Positions 7,927 to 16,630 of a stretch of DNA of 59,258 nucleotides are shown piece after piece; positions within the stretch are counted from its first letter, which is position 1; each line of letters starts with the position of its first letter. Under the pieces are notes generated by a model that searched no databases, had not been told where the DNA came from, and saw only the letters and a list, made by a program, of their open reading frames with translations. The translations under genes were made by a program, and so were the position numbers. This DNA is from an uncultured Collinsella sp. (GTDB taxonomy: Bacteria > Actinomycetota > Coriobacteriia > Coriobacteriales > Coriobacteriaceae), in contig USPC01000003.1 of assembly GCA_900556605.1 (NCBI GenBank), positions 1-59,258 of the forward strand. The letters are read 5' to 3'.

Positions 7927-8355
7927 ATGTTGGTTTCCACAAAGGGCAGATATGCCCTGCGCGTTATGGTCGACCTGGCCGAGCACCAGGCGGCTGGCCG
8001 CATTCCCCTCAAAGAGATCGCCGCGCGCCAGGGGATTTCGGAGAAATATCTGGAGAACATTTTGGCCACGCTCATCCGCGCCAATATGCTCTCGGGCATG
8101 CGCGGCAAGGGCGGCGGTTACGTGCTCACGCGCCCGCCCGAGCAGTACACGGTGGGCGAGATCTTGCGCCTGACCGAAGGCAGCCTGGCACCGGTCGCAT
8201 GCCTGGACGGCGACTGCAAGGGCTGCTCGCGTTCGGACGAGTGCCCCACGCTCGACGTGTGGAAGAACCTGGACAAGCTCATTAACGACTACCTCGACGG
8301 CGTGACGCTCGATACGCTCGTCGCCCCCAACGAGGGCTACGACTACGTCATCTAG
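7927..8355 (+). CDS. Rrf2 family transcriptional regulator (IscR/CymR type)
   Basis: The 142-residue protein has the Rrf2 winged-helix signature from its first residues (STKGRYALRVMVDLA, then ISEKYLENIL and the wing RGKGGGYVLTRP). Cysteines C92, C97, C100 and C106 form a cluster at the position where IscR binds its Fe-S cluster (C92, C98, C104), so this is more likely an Fe-S-sensing regulator than a CymR, which lacks these cysteines. It is divergent from cysK and near mnmA, suggesting control of sulfur supply. The Shine-Dalgarno site is weak (AAAGG). Confidence 0.85.
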   Translation: MLVSTKGRYALRVMVDLAEHQAAGRIPLKEIAARQGISEKYLENILATLIRANMLSGMRGKGGGYVLTRPPEQYTVGEILRLTEGSLAPVACLDGDCKGCSRSDECPTLDVWKNLDKLINDYLDGVTLDTLVAPNEGYDYVI

Positions 8356-8424
8356 TCCCACCTGCCATTTGGGGACGGGGTAGAAATGGTCGATTTTCTT
8401 GCCCTCTGAGGCTTGGCAAATGAC

Positions 8425-8460
8425 AAGGCCGCCCATCGTTGCGATGGACGGCCTTCGTTT
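8425..8460. terminator. Bidirectional hairpin between the Rrf2 and holin-family genes
   Basis: AAGGCCGCCCATCG pairs with CGATGGACGGCCTT with one mismatch and a 3-base loop, followed by CGTTTT. It lies between convergent genes. A half copy of the GGGGACGGGG motif (palindrome family 2) lies just upstream at 8375-8385. Confidence 0.7.
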
Positions 8461-8492
8461 TGGCGTGTTGTGGCGGTCCGTATCCGGTCGCT

Positions 8493-8858
8493 TTAGTTCC
8501 TGGCGATGCTGTCGAGAATGCTGCGCATGATGGATACCAGGATGCTGCCCATAAAGGCCGATCCAAAGCCGGCAATGGAGATACCCGCGCCCAGCAGATT
8601 GACCGACAGGTAGCTGGCCAGCTCGAGCATAAAGCTGTTGACTACGAGCTGAAAAATACCAAGCGTGATAATAGTGAGCGGCAGCGAGATGACCGTCAGG
8701 AACGGCTTGACGAGCGAGTCGACGATGTTGAGGAACAGTCCCACGAAGGCAAAACACACCCAGGCGTCGGCTATGCCGAAGGGCTGAATGCCGGGGACGA
8801 GAAACGTTGCGATCGCGATGGCGATTGAGGTAAAGAGCCAGTTAAGCATAAAGCGCAT
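8493..8858 (-). CDS. Phage holin family 4 (PF04020) membrane protein
   Basis: The 121-residue protein has four hydrophobic helices and the family's conserved core (GLFLNIVDSLVKPFLTVISLP, then ITLGIFQLVVNSFMLELAS). Despite the family name, such proteins are widespread chromosomal membrane proteins of unknown function and no phage genes are nearby. The start at 8858 is set by AAAGGA eight bases upstream. Confidence 0.85.
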   Translation of the reverse strand: MRFMLNWLFTSIAIAIATFLVPGIQPFGIADAWVCFAFVGLFLNIVDSLVKPFLTVISLPLTIITLGIFQLVVNSFMLELASYLSVNLLGAGISIAGFGSAFMGSILVSIMRSILDSIARN

Positions 8859-9070
8859 GGTGGAAATCCTTTCTTGCGCAAGACGTGGCAAAGAGGCGTG
8901 AGAGGCACGTGCCTTTGCAATTCGGATAGATGCGCGGGCACGGCCCTGTTTGGGCGCCCATTGTCTCAGATATTCATGGAGCTTGCGTGCGTATTCGGTT
9001 TCAAAACGGCGTTCGTCCTAGAAAACGCGCCGCTGGCAGAGAGTCTTGTCGCTTTAGTTTGGTGGTGTGC

Positions 9071-9076
9071 TACACT
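9071..9076 (+). promoter_or_regulatory. Extended -10 box for the YerC-like gene
   Basis: TACACT is preceded by TG with one base between, an extended -10 arrangement. No good -35 is present at 17 bases. It predicts a leader of about 100 bases. Confidence 0.4.
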
Positions 9077-9127
9077 GCTACGGGCAAAAGCCACAGGCGT
9101 TGCCCTATTGCATAGAACGGGCGAACG

Positions 9128-9178
9128 ATGTCCGATGTCAGTATCAACTTCGATGCCTTTTGGCGGGTTTGGCGGTGA
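9128..9178 (+). CDS. Possible 16-residue leader peptide with two Trp codons
   Basis: The frame encodes MSDVSINFDAFWRVWR, ending in TGA three bases before the YerC-like start and in the same frame. Two tryptophans in sixteen codons directly ahead of a TrpR-fold gene suggest an attenuation or coupling leader. No strong ribosome site precedes it, so it may equally be an old N-terminal extension or chance. Confidence 0.3.
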   Translation: MSDVSINFDAFWRVWR

Positions 9179-9181
9179 TCG

Positions 9182-9481
9182 ATGAATATCGAGAACATGT
9201 TTGACAAGCCTGATGTCAAGCAGCTGGTCCACGCATTTAGCCTTTTGGACGACGAGAAAGATATCCAAGCGTTCTTGACCGATATCTGCACGCCGCGCGA
9301 GATTTGTGATCTATCGCAGCGTCTGCAGGTCGCGCGTTACCTGGACGAGGGCGAGCCCTATGTCGAGGTTCAGGCGCGTACCGGCGCTTCGTCCACCACG
9401 GTGAGCCGTGTGTCCAAGGCACTCAACGGCGAGTACGGTGGCTACCGTAAGATTCTCATTAAACTGGAGGATGGCGAGTAG
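9182..9481 (+). CDS. YerC/YecD family TrpR-related protein
   Basis: The 99-residue protein belongs to the YerC/YecD subgroup of TrpR-like helix-turn-helix proteins. The body is helical and the HTH is at about residues 57-82 (VQARTGASSTTVSRVSKAL), preceded by the conserved LTDICTPREICDLSQRLQVA. In other bacteria the family is found near trp, purine or helicase genes and its ligand is uncertain. Here it ends in a terminator and is followed by the AddB-like gene. Confidence 0.88.
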   Translation: MNIENMFDKPDVKQLVHAFSLLDDEKDIQAFLTDICTPREICDLSQRLQVARYLDEGEPYVEVQARTGASSTTVSRVSKALNGEYGGYRKILIKLEDGE

Positions 9482-9504
9482 GCCGCGCCAAAAACGAATT
9501 GTGC

Positions 9505-9532
9505 AAAACCGCTCCTCCGGGGGCGGTTTTTT
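9505..9532 (+). terminator. Terminator after the YerC-like gene
   Basis: AAAACCGCTCC pairs with GGGGGCGGTTTT (one mismatch) and runs into T6. A degenerate GGGGACGG palindrome remnant follows at 9540. Confidence 0.8.
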
Positions 9533-9636
9533 GATCCCCTGGGGACGGAGGAAATCTGTTGGCGTGGGGCAAATCTGTCCGCTTGGGCGGGTAGGATGGA
9601 TACATTGATTATTGCGAACAGTTTGAGCGGAGGACC

Positions 9637-12600
9637 ATGCCTGTTCGAATCTATACCACCAATGCCGGCACGGATTTGAGCGATGCCGAGTCGGCGTTGC
9701 TTGCCGACCTTATTGCCCGCCACGGACGTGCCGTGCTGCTGGCGCCTACGTTTGCCGAGCTCGACCTGTGCCGTCATGATGCGGCGGAAGCCGGGGTTTC
9801 ACTAGGTATCGACTACAAGACGCCTACATCGTGGCTTCGCTCGCTTTGGGAGCTTTTGGGCGACGGACGCGGTTTCGTGGACAACCTGCAACGCCAGATG
9901 CTGTTTTCGGACATGGTAACGCGTCTCGACGATGCCGATTTGCAGCCGCTTTCGCGCAGTCAGGGCACGGTGCGCATGCTCGCGCGCATGGCCCGCGACG
10001 TGCTGCCGGGTGTGGCGGGGACGGGTGCCGAGCGATGCCGTGGAAACAACTGCCAACCGGAGCCAAAAAGCGATGCCGAGGCTCGTGTGTTCGAGCTTTT
10101 GCGCGCCTACGCGGGCGGTTTGGATCGTCGAGATATGGTCGAGCCCTGTGAGGCGGCCGACATTATGGCCGGTGCCCTGGCCGATAGCCTGCCGGCGTGC
10201 ACCCGCGCCGTATGCGTGCGCGGTGTCACGTCGTTTACGCACGGCCTGCTCGAGCTGCTGTCTGCCGTGGCGAACAATGGGGGAGAGGTCGTCGTGCTGC
10301 TTGCCCGCGAGCAGGCGGCGATGCGCGAGGAGCTTGCCGCGGCATTTGATGCCCGCGGTGTGCTGTTTGAGATTGCGCCGCTGGGGGAGGACGCCGTCGC
10401 GTCTGATGTCGCTTGCGGGACTGCCGCTCAGCCTGTCTTTATTGAGGTCGCCGGTCCCCATGCCCGTGCTCATGTCTATGCGGACGCCGTCGATAAGTTG
10501 GTGAAAGCGCACAAGGAGTCCAAGGCCGATAAAGCTACTGCAATGCCCACCGACCCCGTGCGCGTGCTCGTCGTTTCTGCCCGGGCACCCCAGCTGTTCG
10601 GTGAGCTCGCCTCTCGTCTGGCGGCTCGCCATATCGCTGCCGAGACAACTGAGTTCACGGCGTTTTCCCAATCCATTGCGGGCAGGCAGTTTGCGGCGCT
10701 TTCCGGCCTGATCGAGCGCATGAAGGCCGCCGATGAGGGCACGGCGTCAAAGACCGAGTGGTGGCCCGCGCCGGAGCTTACCGACTGGATCTACAGTCCG
10801 CTTTCGGGCGCTGATGCCGTCAATGCCCGTACCTTCGATAAGAATATGCGTCTCTCGCGCAGCAAGACTACCGCGGGCGTTAAGAGTCTGCTGCAGAGCG
10901 TCCAGGGCCAGGTGAGGGGCGCGCGCAAGGCGGCGAGCGACGAGAACTGGTTTAAGAACGTGCCGTGTGTGGTTTCGGACGTGTTCCAGGCGCTGTGGCG
11001 TGACAAGCCCGTGACGGCGCTCAAGGCCATGCTTGCCGTTGCCGAGGCGTTGCCCGATCGTTCGCTGGGCAGCTTAGATGGCCAAGCCCGTCGCCAGGCG
11101 GAGGTGGCCCTGCTGCGCCACGCCATCGACATCCTTATGAATGGCGCCCGCGCGCTCGACGTGTCGCAGGCCGCGACCGTGCCCGTGCTCGATGGCATTC
11201 GCACCAAGGTGGACAAGCGCAGCACCGCCTACGATTACGAGACCTACGAGGTTGACCGTGCGCCACGTGCTCAGGTTCGTTTTGCTTCGCTTGCCGATGC
11301 GGCGGCTCTGCGCCCCGGCAGCTACGATGCCGTGCTGTTTGCCGATGTCGATCTGGACAGCTATCCGCTCTCGCACGAGGAAGGGCCGCTGGCCACGCTG
11401 ACGGCGAGCCTTGGTCGCGAGGGCGTGACGCTTGAGCCCGCGGCCTTGCTGCGCGCGCGCTTTGGCCACGCGATGCAGACGGCACGCGGCCCGGTTACGC
11501 TCGCCCGTGTGACCCACGATCGCCAGGCGCGCGAGTGCTATCCGGCTGCCGTGTGGACCGAGTTGCGGGCGCATGCCGAGGCTGACGGCGCTAAGATCGC
11601 TGACGACGCTAAGGCCACTGACGCTGCTAAGGCAGCTGACGCCGACAAGGCTACTGACGCCGACAAGGCCGCTGACACCGACAAGGCGAAGTGCGTGGGT
11701 GAGGGCGATATCGTAAGGGACTTCGATCCCGCGGCAGGCGAAGGTCTCAAGCGCGAGCGCGTGACCTGTGAAGCCCCTCAGCATCTGAGTGCCGAGGCCG
11801 TGCCGTATTTGGTCCTGCGTCGTCGCGATGGCGAGGGCGAGGACGCGCCGCTCGTGCCGCGCCTGACGTCCGCCTCGCAGATCGAGGCCTATTCCACCTG
11901 CCCGCTGTGCTGGTTCGTCTCGTATCGCGTCAAACCCCAGTCCATCGATGCAGGCTTTGGCAACATGGAGAAGGGCAACTTTGTCCATGACGTGCTGGAG
12001 CACTTGCATGCACGTCTTCCGCAGGAGGGCATGGAGCGCGTGACGCCCGAGAACCTGCCGCGTGCACAGAAGCTGCTGCACGAGGTCTTTGACGAGACGT
12101 TGGCCGAGCACGCCGGCAAGCGAGGCACGGAGGGCCCGCTGGTGCCGCTCTCCCCGGTGGAGGAGCGTCAGGTGGCCGAGATTTTGCCCCAACTGGAGGG
12201 CGTGCTTGCCTACGAGTCCGAGGCGCTCACCCTCTTTGCTCCGCGCTACCTGGAGTTTGCGTTCAACGAGCTCCAGGTCGAGTATGCCGGTTGGCCGCTC
12301 GGCGGGCGCATCGACCGCGTGGATGTGGATGCCGAGAATCGCGCCGTGGTAATCGACTACAAGCATCGTTCGGGTGTCGAGGAGTTTAAGCTCGCTGACC
12401 CCACGGTGCGCGACGAGGAGTCGGGCGAGGCCCCCATCGACGACCCGCGCTGGCTGCCGCCCCATACCCAGACACTCATCTACGCGCAGGCCATGCGTCG
12501 GGCACTGGGCCTAGATACCCGCGCGGCGCTCTATTTTTCGACCAAGGGCGGCAAGCCCGCGCTGCGCGGTGCGGCGAGCGTCGAGTTGCTCGAGGAAGAG

Positions 12601-12822
12601 CGCGGCGACGGTCGCATTCCGGGCCTTAAGAAGGGCTTCCCGGGCGAGGGCGGCAACATGGACTTCGATGTGCTGCTCGATCGCGTGGAGACCGGCATTG
12701 CCGAGCGGCTGCGCGAACTCGAGGCGGGCGTCGTGACGGCGGTCGATCCGACATCGGCGCAAGCCGCGCATGCGCGCTGCTCGTATAACCACGAAGGAAC
12801 CTTTGTAAGGAGGGGCGTGTAG
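9637..12822 (+). CDS. addB: AddB-like PD-(D/E)XK nuclease subunit
   Basis: The 1061-residue protein is the AddB/RexB-type partner of the helicase-nuclease encoded next to it, for double-strand-break end processing and RecA loading. The C-terminal nuclease is intact: GGRIDRVDVD, VIDYKHRSG and the Q-x3-Y motif in TQTLIYAQAM, at about residues 885-960. No Walker A motif is visible near the N-terminus, as in RexB, so its helicase half is probably inactive. AddB enzymes staple the nuclease with an Fe-S cluster using one upstream and three C-terminal cysteines; here CPLC lies upstream but only one cysteine (ARCSYN) remains at the C-terminus. Residues 649-684 are six hexapeptide repeats. GGAGG precedes the ATG by four bases. 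Confidence 0.85.
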   Translation: MPVRIYTTNAGTDLSDAESALLADLIARHGRAVLLAPTFAELDLCRHDAAEAGVSLGIDYKTPTSWLRSLWELLGDGRGFVDNLQRQMLFSDMVTRLDDADLQPLSRSQGTVRMLARMARDVLPGVAGTGAERCRGNNCQPEPKSDAEARVFELLRAYAGGLDRRDMVEPCEAADIMAGALADSLPACTRAVCVRGVTSFTHGLLELLSAVANNGGEVVVLLAREQAAMREELAAAFDARGVLFEIAPLGEDAVASDVACGTAAQPVFIEVAGPHARAHVYADAVDKLVKAHKESKADKATAMPTDPVRVLVVSARAPQLFGELASRLAARHIAAETTEFTAFSQSIAGRQFAALSGLIERMKAADEGTASKTEWWPAPELTDWIYSPLSGADAVNARTFDKNMRLSRSKTTAGVKSLLQSVQGQVRGARKAASDENWFKNVPCVVSDVFQALWRDKPVTALKAMLAVAEALPDRSLGSLDGQARRQAEVALLRHAIDILMNGARALDVSQAATVPVLDGIRTKVDKRSTAYDYETYEVDRAPRAQVRFASLADAAALRPGSYDAVLFADVDLDSYPLSHEEGPLATLTASLGREGVTLEPAALLRARFGHAMQTARGPVTLARVTHDRQARECYPAAVWTELRAHAEADGAKIADDAKATDAAKAADADKATDADKAADTDKAKCVGEGDIVRDFDPAAGEGLKRERVTCEAPQHLSAEAVPYLVLRRRDGEGEDAPLVPRLTSASQIEAYSTCPLCWFVSYRVKPQSIDAGFGNMEKGNFVHDVLEHLHARLPQEGMERVTPENLPRAQKLLHEVFDETLAEHAGKRGTEGPLVPLSPVEERQVAEILPQLEGVLAYESEALTLFAPRYLEFAFNELQVEYAGWPLGGRIDRVDVDAENRAVVIDYKHRSGVEEFKLADPTVRDEESGEAPIDDPRWLPPHTQTLIYAQAMRRALGLDTRAALYFSTKGGKPALRGAASVELLEEERGDGRIPGLKKGFPGEGGNMDFDVLLDRVETGIAERLRELEAGVVTAVDPTSAQAAHARCSYNHEGTFVRRGV
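11581..11688 (+). repeat. Six tandem 18-bp repeats inside the AddB-like gene
   Basis: Each unit encodes a hexapeptide of the pattern A/T-D-x-A/D-K-A (for example ADDAKA, TDAAKA, ADADKA). It forms an Ala/Asp/Lys linker just before the nuclease domain. Because units are whole codons, copy number could vary without breaking the frame. Confidence 0.85.
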
Positions 12823-12825
12823 ACC

Positions 12826-15800
12826 ATGGATCTTTCGACTTTGATGCCGCAACAGCTGCAAGTCGTCAAAACGCTCGACCGCCCGCTATTTGTCTCGGCG
12901 GGTGCCGGCTCGGGCAAGACCTTTACCCTCACGCGCCGCATCGTCTACGCGCTCTCGCCCGAATCCGGTCCGTTTGTCGAGCATCTGGACCAGGTGCTCG
13001 CCATTACCTTTACCAAAGACGCCGCGGCCGAGATTCGCGACCGTGTGCGCCGTGCGCTTATCGAAGAGGGCATGGACGAAGAGGCCCTGACGGTCGATGA
13101 CGCTTGGATCTCGACCATTCACGGCATGTGTTCGCGCATTCTGCGCGCGCATGCGTTGGAGCTGGGCATCGATCCCGAGTTCACGGTGCTCACCGATACC
13201 GACGAGCTTATGGATCAGGCTGTCGAGCATGTGCTGGGGCGCGCGACGGCGCCCGATGCCGCGCCCGAGCTCGCCACTTCGCTTAAGGCCCTCTACGCCT
13301 GGTATCCCATGGCGGGCGAGGGCGGGACGTTTGGCGCCGGTACCACCATCAAAGGCCTGGTGCGCGACTTGCTGGAGCTATCGAGCCAGCTTCCGGGCGG
13401 CATGGACGATGTGTGCGTGGCGCGCGGCCAGGCCGACACCTCGGCGCTTGCCGATGCCTATCGTGCGGCGCTGGGCGCAAGCAAGGCCACGACCGAGAAA
13501 GCGCAGGTGGCACTCGACGCCATCGACGCGTTTGAGGCGAGCGGCAAAACCATGGAGGATGCGGCGCGACTCATGATGTCGTGCAGTATGCCTCGGGCGA
13601 GCAAGGCGTTTCCTAAGGAGCAGGTGGAGCTACTCAAGGCCGAGGCCGCCGATGCGTTTATCAATATCGTGCTTGCCTGCGGCGGCCCGGCGCTCGATGC
13701 GCTGGTGGGGCTTGCCCGTGCCGTAGAGGCGGAGTACCGTGCGCTCAAGGCCGACCAGTCCGCGCTCGATAACAATGACCTGCTGCGCATGGCGTACGAG
13801 GCGCTGCGCGACTACCCGGCTATTCGAGCTGCCTATGAGGGCCGCTTTAAGATGGTCATGATCGACGAGTTCCAAGATACCGACCAGATGCAGGTCGATC
13901 TGATTCGCTATTTGACGGGTGCGGGCGAGCGCGCGCTGTGCACGGTGGGCGATGCGCAGCAGTCGATCTATCGCTTCCGTGGTGCCGAGGTCGAGGTGTT
14001 TCGCCGCCAGGAGCGCAAGGTGGGTTCGACGACGGCGTCCGAGACGGTCACCACGTCCGATGCTCCCGCCGGCGAGCTCGTCAAACTCGTGCGCAACTTC
14101 CGCAGCCACGACGAGGTGCTGCGCTATGTGGCGCGCGTCTTTGACGGCGACACCGGTGGTTTGATGCAGGGGTTCTTGGATCTTGAACCGAGCGACAAAC
14201 GCAAGGACAAGCTCAAGGCAAAGGCTTCGCGCCGCCAGGCGCTGTTCGTTGCCGGCGGCAGTATGCAGGAGCGCACGCAGGCCAAGGCCCGTGCGATCGC
14301 CGAGCGATTCCATGCGCTTGCCGATGCCGGCCAGCCCCAGGGCGGCATGGTGCTGCTGCTGGGTCGCATGACCAATGCCGACGTCTACGCGCAGGCCTTC
14401 CGCGACCAAGGACTCGACTGCGTCATCGCAGGCGGCTCGGTCTTTGCCCAGGCGGCCGAGGTGCAGACGGTGCGTGCCCTGGTCTGCGCGCTCGCCAATC
14501 CGGCCGATACGGCCCAAGGCCTTATGCCGCTGTTGGCCTCGCCGATGTTTGCACTCGGCGCCCAGGAGTTCCTGGCGCTGGCGACCAAGCTCGACGAGCA
14601 GACGGGGGAGACCTCGCGCCGCAACATCGATGCGGGTATCATGAGCGATTCCGATGTGCCGGGCTTGCAGGGCTTGCCGCTCGTAACGCGCGCCCGCGAG
14701 GTGCTGCGCTACGCACTGCGTCGCGTGGGGCGTGATTCGTTCGCTGCCATCGCGCGCGACGTGGTCAACGCCTCCGGCTGGTTCGTGCGTCTGGCGCAGC
14801 GCGGCCCCGAGGGCAAGGCCATTGCCGCCAACGTGCTCAAGGCGCTCGACGCCGTGGCCGAGGCAGAGGCCGAGCTCGGCAATTCTCCGCGCTCCATCGC
14901 GCTCGCCTTCGACCGCTTCTTGGCGGGCAAGGAGGCCCCGGGCGCCCTCAACGAGGAGGGCGACGGCGCGGTGCGCATCATGACCGTGCATGCGTCCAAG
15001 GGCCTGGAGTATCCGGTCGTGGCGGTTGCCGAGTGTTTTGGCGTGCGCAAATCGTCCGGTGCGGCACAGATGGGTCGCGTCGAGGGCGGAGCGCAAGTCG
15101 TGGCGCTGCCGGCGCGCTTCGATGGCGTTAAGCTTGCCGACGGAACCTTCGTGAAGGGCGATGACGTCAAAAAGCAGTTTGAACACGCGTTTAAGGGCAA
15201 GGGTACGTCGCTGTGGCTGCCGCCGGAGCTCATGGAGGACGTCTGTGCGACGGGTTCTCCCGCCGAGGCATTTGCTCGCCTGCGCAACGACGACCTGCAG
15301 CTTTCGCTCGAGGAGCGGGCCCGCTTGCTCTATGTTGCCATGACGCGAGCGGGCGAGCTGGTGATCTTGGCGATGGATGCCGGTGTGAGCCGCGGCAAGG
15401 TGATGGCGCCGACCTTCGATGTCGAGACGGATCTGACCTACGACGTGCTGCGCCGCATCCTGCCGACCGATAGTCTGGACATGCCGCAGCTCGATAGCGA
15501 CCGTCTGGTGTTCGACAACTCCCAGCCGGGCGACTACGAGCTCATCTCGCTGGCGGACTTTACGTTTGGTGAGCAGGCGTTTGAGGCTAACGCTTCGCTG
15601 GATGCCGAGGGCAGGCTCGTTCGCGGCGATGTCGATGTCGCTGATAATGCTGCGCGCTCAACTGTGCCCGGTCCTGCCGACCCCAAGCCCGATGCGTTTG
15701 AGCTCGTGTATCCCCAGGCAGTGGGCGTGCGCATGGGCATCTGTCCGTTCCCGGTGCGTGACTCGTATAGCTACTCGTCAATTGCCGTGGCGCTGCATGC

Positions 15801-16452
15801 CGAGTCCGAGGACCGTGCCGCCGAGGCGCTTGTTCCCATGGACGAGTCCGGCGATGATGCGGAGTCGGATGGCTCGGAGATGGCCGATGCGGACGTGGCT
15901 GCTGTCGAGCCCGCCGGCAACCCCATGGCGCTGGGCTCGGCCTTCCACGCCGCTTGCCAGTGGCTCATCGAGATGGGTGCAGATGCGCTGCCCGTTGAGC
16001 GTGCCGACGCCCTGGCTCGCTTGTGGCGCCTGACGCCGGAACAGCGCGAGCGCTTCGATGTCGCTCTGGATCGCTGGCTCAAGTCGTCGGTTCGTGCCGA
16101 GCTGCTCGCGTGGCCGTGCATCCGTGCCGAGGTGCCGTTCTTCTCGCTGGGCTGCGAGGACGAGGATATCGCCCGCTACGGCGCCTATGCCGAGGGCGCC
16201 ATCGATGCCTTGGCAACCGACCCGGCGGATCCGTCGCGCGCACTGGTCATCGACTACAAGACGGGCGGCACGCCGGATGAGACGCCGGAGCAGCTGCTCG
16301 AGAAACACGCCTTGCAGGCGCGCGTTTACGCCGACGTTCTGCACAAGGCGGGCTTTGAGGTCGTGACCGTCAAGTTCGTTCGCGTGGAGCGGGCGAATCC
16401 AACCATCTTCGTCAATCCCGCCGAACCTCAAGTGGTCACCTACAACCTCTAG
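12826..16452 (+). CDS. addA: AddA-like UvrD/Rep helicase-nuclease
   Basis: The 1208-residue protein is the AddA/RexA-type subunit: a superfamily 1A 3'-5' helicase fused to a RecB-like nuclease. Walker A is SAGAGSGKT (K31); Walker B is IDEFQDTD; motif III is GDAQQSIYRFRGA; the late helicase motifs are MTVHASKGLEYPVV and LYVAMTRA. The nuclease has GAIDAL, VIDYKTGG near residue 1140 and QARVY. It begins four bases after the AddB-like stop codon, so the two are co-transcribed and probably translationally coupled. An acidic, low-complexity segment (about residues 1008-1025) separates helicase and nuclease. Confidence 0.92.
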   Translation: MDLSTLMPQQLQVVKTLDRPLFVSAGAGSGKTFTLTRRIVYALSPESGPFVEHLDQVLAITFTKDAAAEIRDRVRRALIEEGMDEEALTVDDAWISTIHGMCSRILRAHALELGIDPEFTVLTDTDELMDQAVEHVLGRATAPDAAPELATSLKALYAWYPMAGEGGTFGAGTTIKGLVRDLLELSSQLPGGMDDVCVARGQADTSALADAYRAALGASKATTEKAQVALDAIDAFEASGKTMEDAARLMMSCSMPRASKAFPKEQVELLKAEAADAFINIVLACGGPALDALVGLARAVEAEYRALKADQSALDNNDLLRMAYEALRDYPAIRAAYEGRFKMVMIDEFQDTDQMQVDLIRYLTGAGERALCTVGDAQQSIYRFRGAEVEVFRRQERKVGSTTASETVTTSDAPAGELVKLVRNFRSHDEVLRYVARVFDGDTGGLMQGFLDLEPSDKRKDKLKAKASRRQALFVAGGSMQERTQAKARAIAERFHALADAGQPQGGMVLLLGRMTNADVYAQAFRDQGLDCVIAGGSVFAQAAEVQTVRALVCALANPADTAQGLMPLLASPMFALGAQEFLALATKLDEQTGETSRRNIDAGIMSDSDVPGLQGLPLVTRAREVLRYALRRVGRDSFAAIARDVVNASGWFVRLAQRGPEGKAIAANVLKALDAVAEAEAELGNSPRSIALAFDRFLAGKEAPGALNEEGDGAVRIMTVHASKGLEYPVVAVAECFGVRKSSGAAQMGRVEGGAQVVALPARFDGVKLADGTFVKGDDVKKQFEHAFKGKGTSLWLPPELMEDVCATGSPAEAFARLRNDDLQLSLEERARLLYVAMTRAGELVILAMDAGVSRGKVMAPTFDVETDLTYDVLRRILPTDSLDMPQLDSDRLVFDNSQPGDYELISLADFTFGEQAFEANASLDAEGRLVRGDVDVADNAARSTVPGPADPKPDAFELVYPQAVGVRMGICPFPVRDSYSYSSIAVALHAESEDRAAEALVPMDESGDDAESDGSEMADADVAAVEPAGNPMALGSAFHAACQWLIEMGADALPVERADALARLWRLTPEQRERFDVALDRWLKSSVRAELLAWPCIRAEVPFFSLGCEDEDIARYGAYAEGAIDALATDPADPSRALVIDYKTGGTPDETPEQLLEKHALQARVYADVLHKAGFEVVTVKFVRVERANPTIFVNPAEPQVVTYNL

Positions 16453-16462
16453 TCCTCAGATA

Positions 16463-16529
16463 ACTTGCGGTGGAATACGGACTGTTTTGGTCAAAAAAGC
16501 CGCCAAACAGTCCGCATTTCACCGCAACT
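16463..16529. repeat. Palindromic element, family 1, copy C (diverged)
   Basis: Arms at 16463-16490 and 16503-16529 match the core of copies A and B but carry substitutions (CGGAC for GGGAC in both arms, plus GGAAT for GAAAT on one side) and an extra T. The loop ends in CCGCC, as in copy A, so it faces the same way. It follows the 3' end of the AddA-like gene. Confidence 0.85.
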
Positions 16530-16583
16530 GCAAGAGGAGCCGTGTGGGTTTGGGCTAGGTTCGGGTGCCGTCCGCGCTGTGCG

Positions 16584-16589
16584 GTAGAA
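16584..16589 (+). promoter_or_regulatory. -10 box of dnaE
   Basis: TAGAAT lies 41 bases before the dnaE start. The -35 region is poor. Confidence 0.4.
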
Positions 16590-16630
16590 TCGTAACCCTA
16601 AGATCACGAACCCGCATCGGAGCTCATTAC

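Larger units (their letters stand above)
8859..9181. other. Intergenic region between divergent genes
   Basis: About 320 bases separate the holin-family gene and the YerC-like gene. It holds the TACACT -10 box at 9071-9076 and a 16-codon Trp-containing reading frame at 9128-9178 (annotated separately). I see no other convincing gene or RNA in the left half. Confidence 0.5.

Noticed and set aside
8493..8858. Phage remnant suggested by the holin family name
   Set aside because: PF04020 members are common chromosomal membrane proteins and no integrase, capsid or lysin gene is near.
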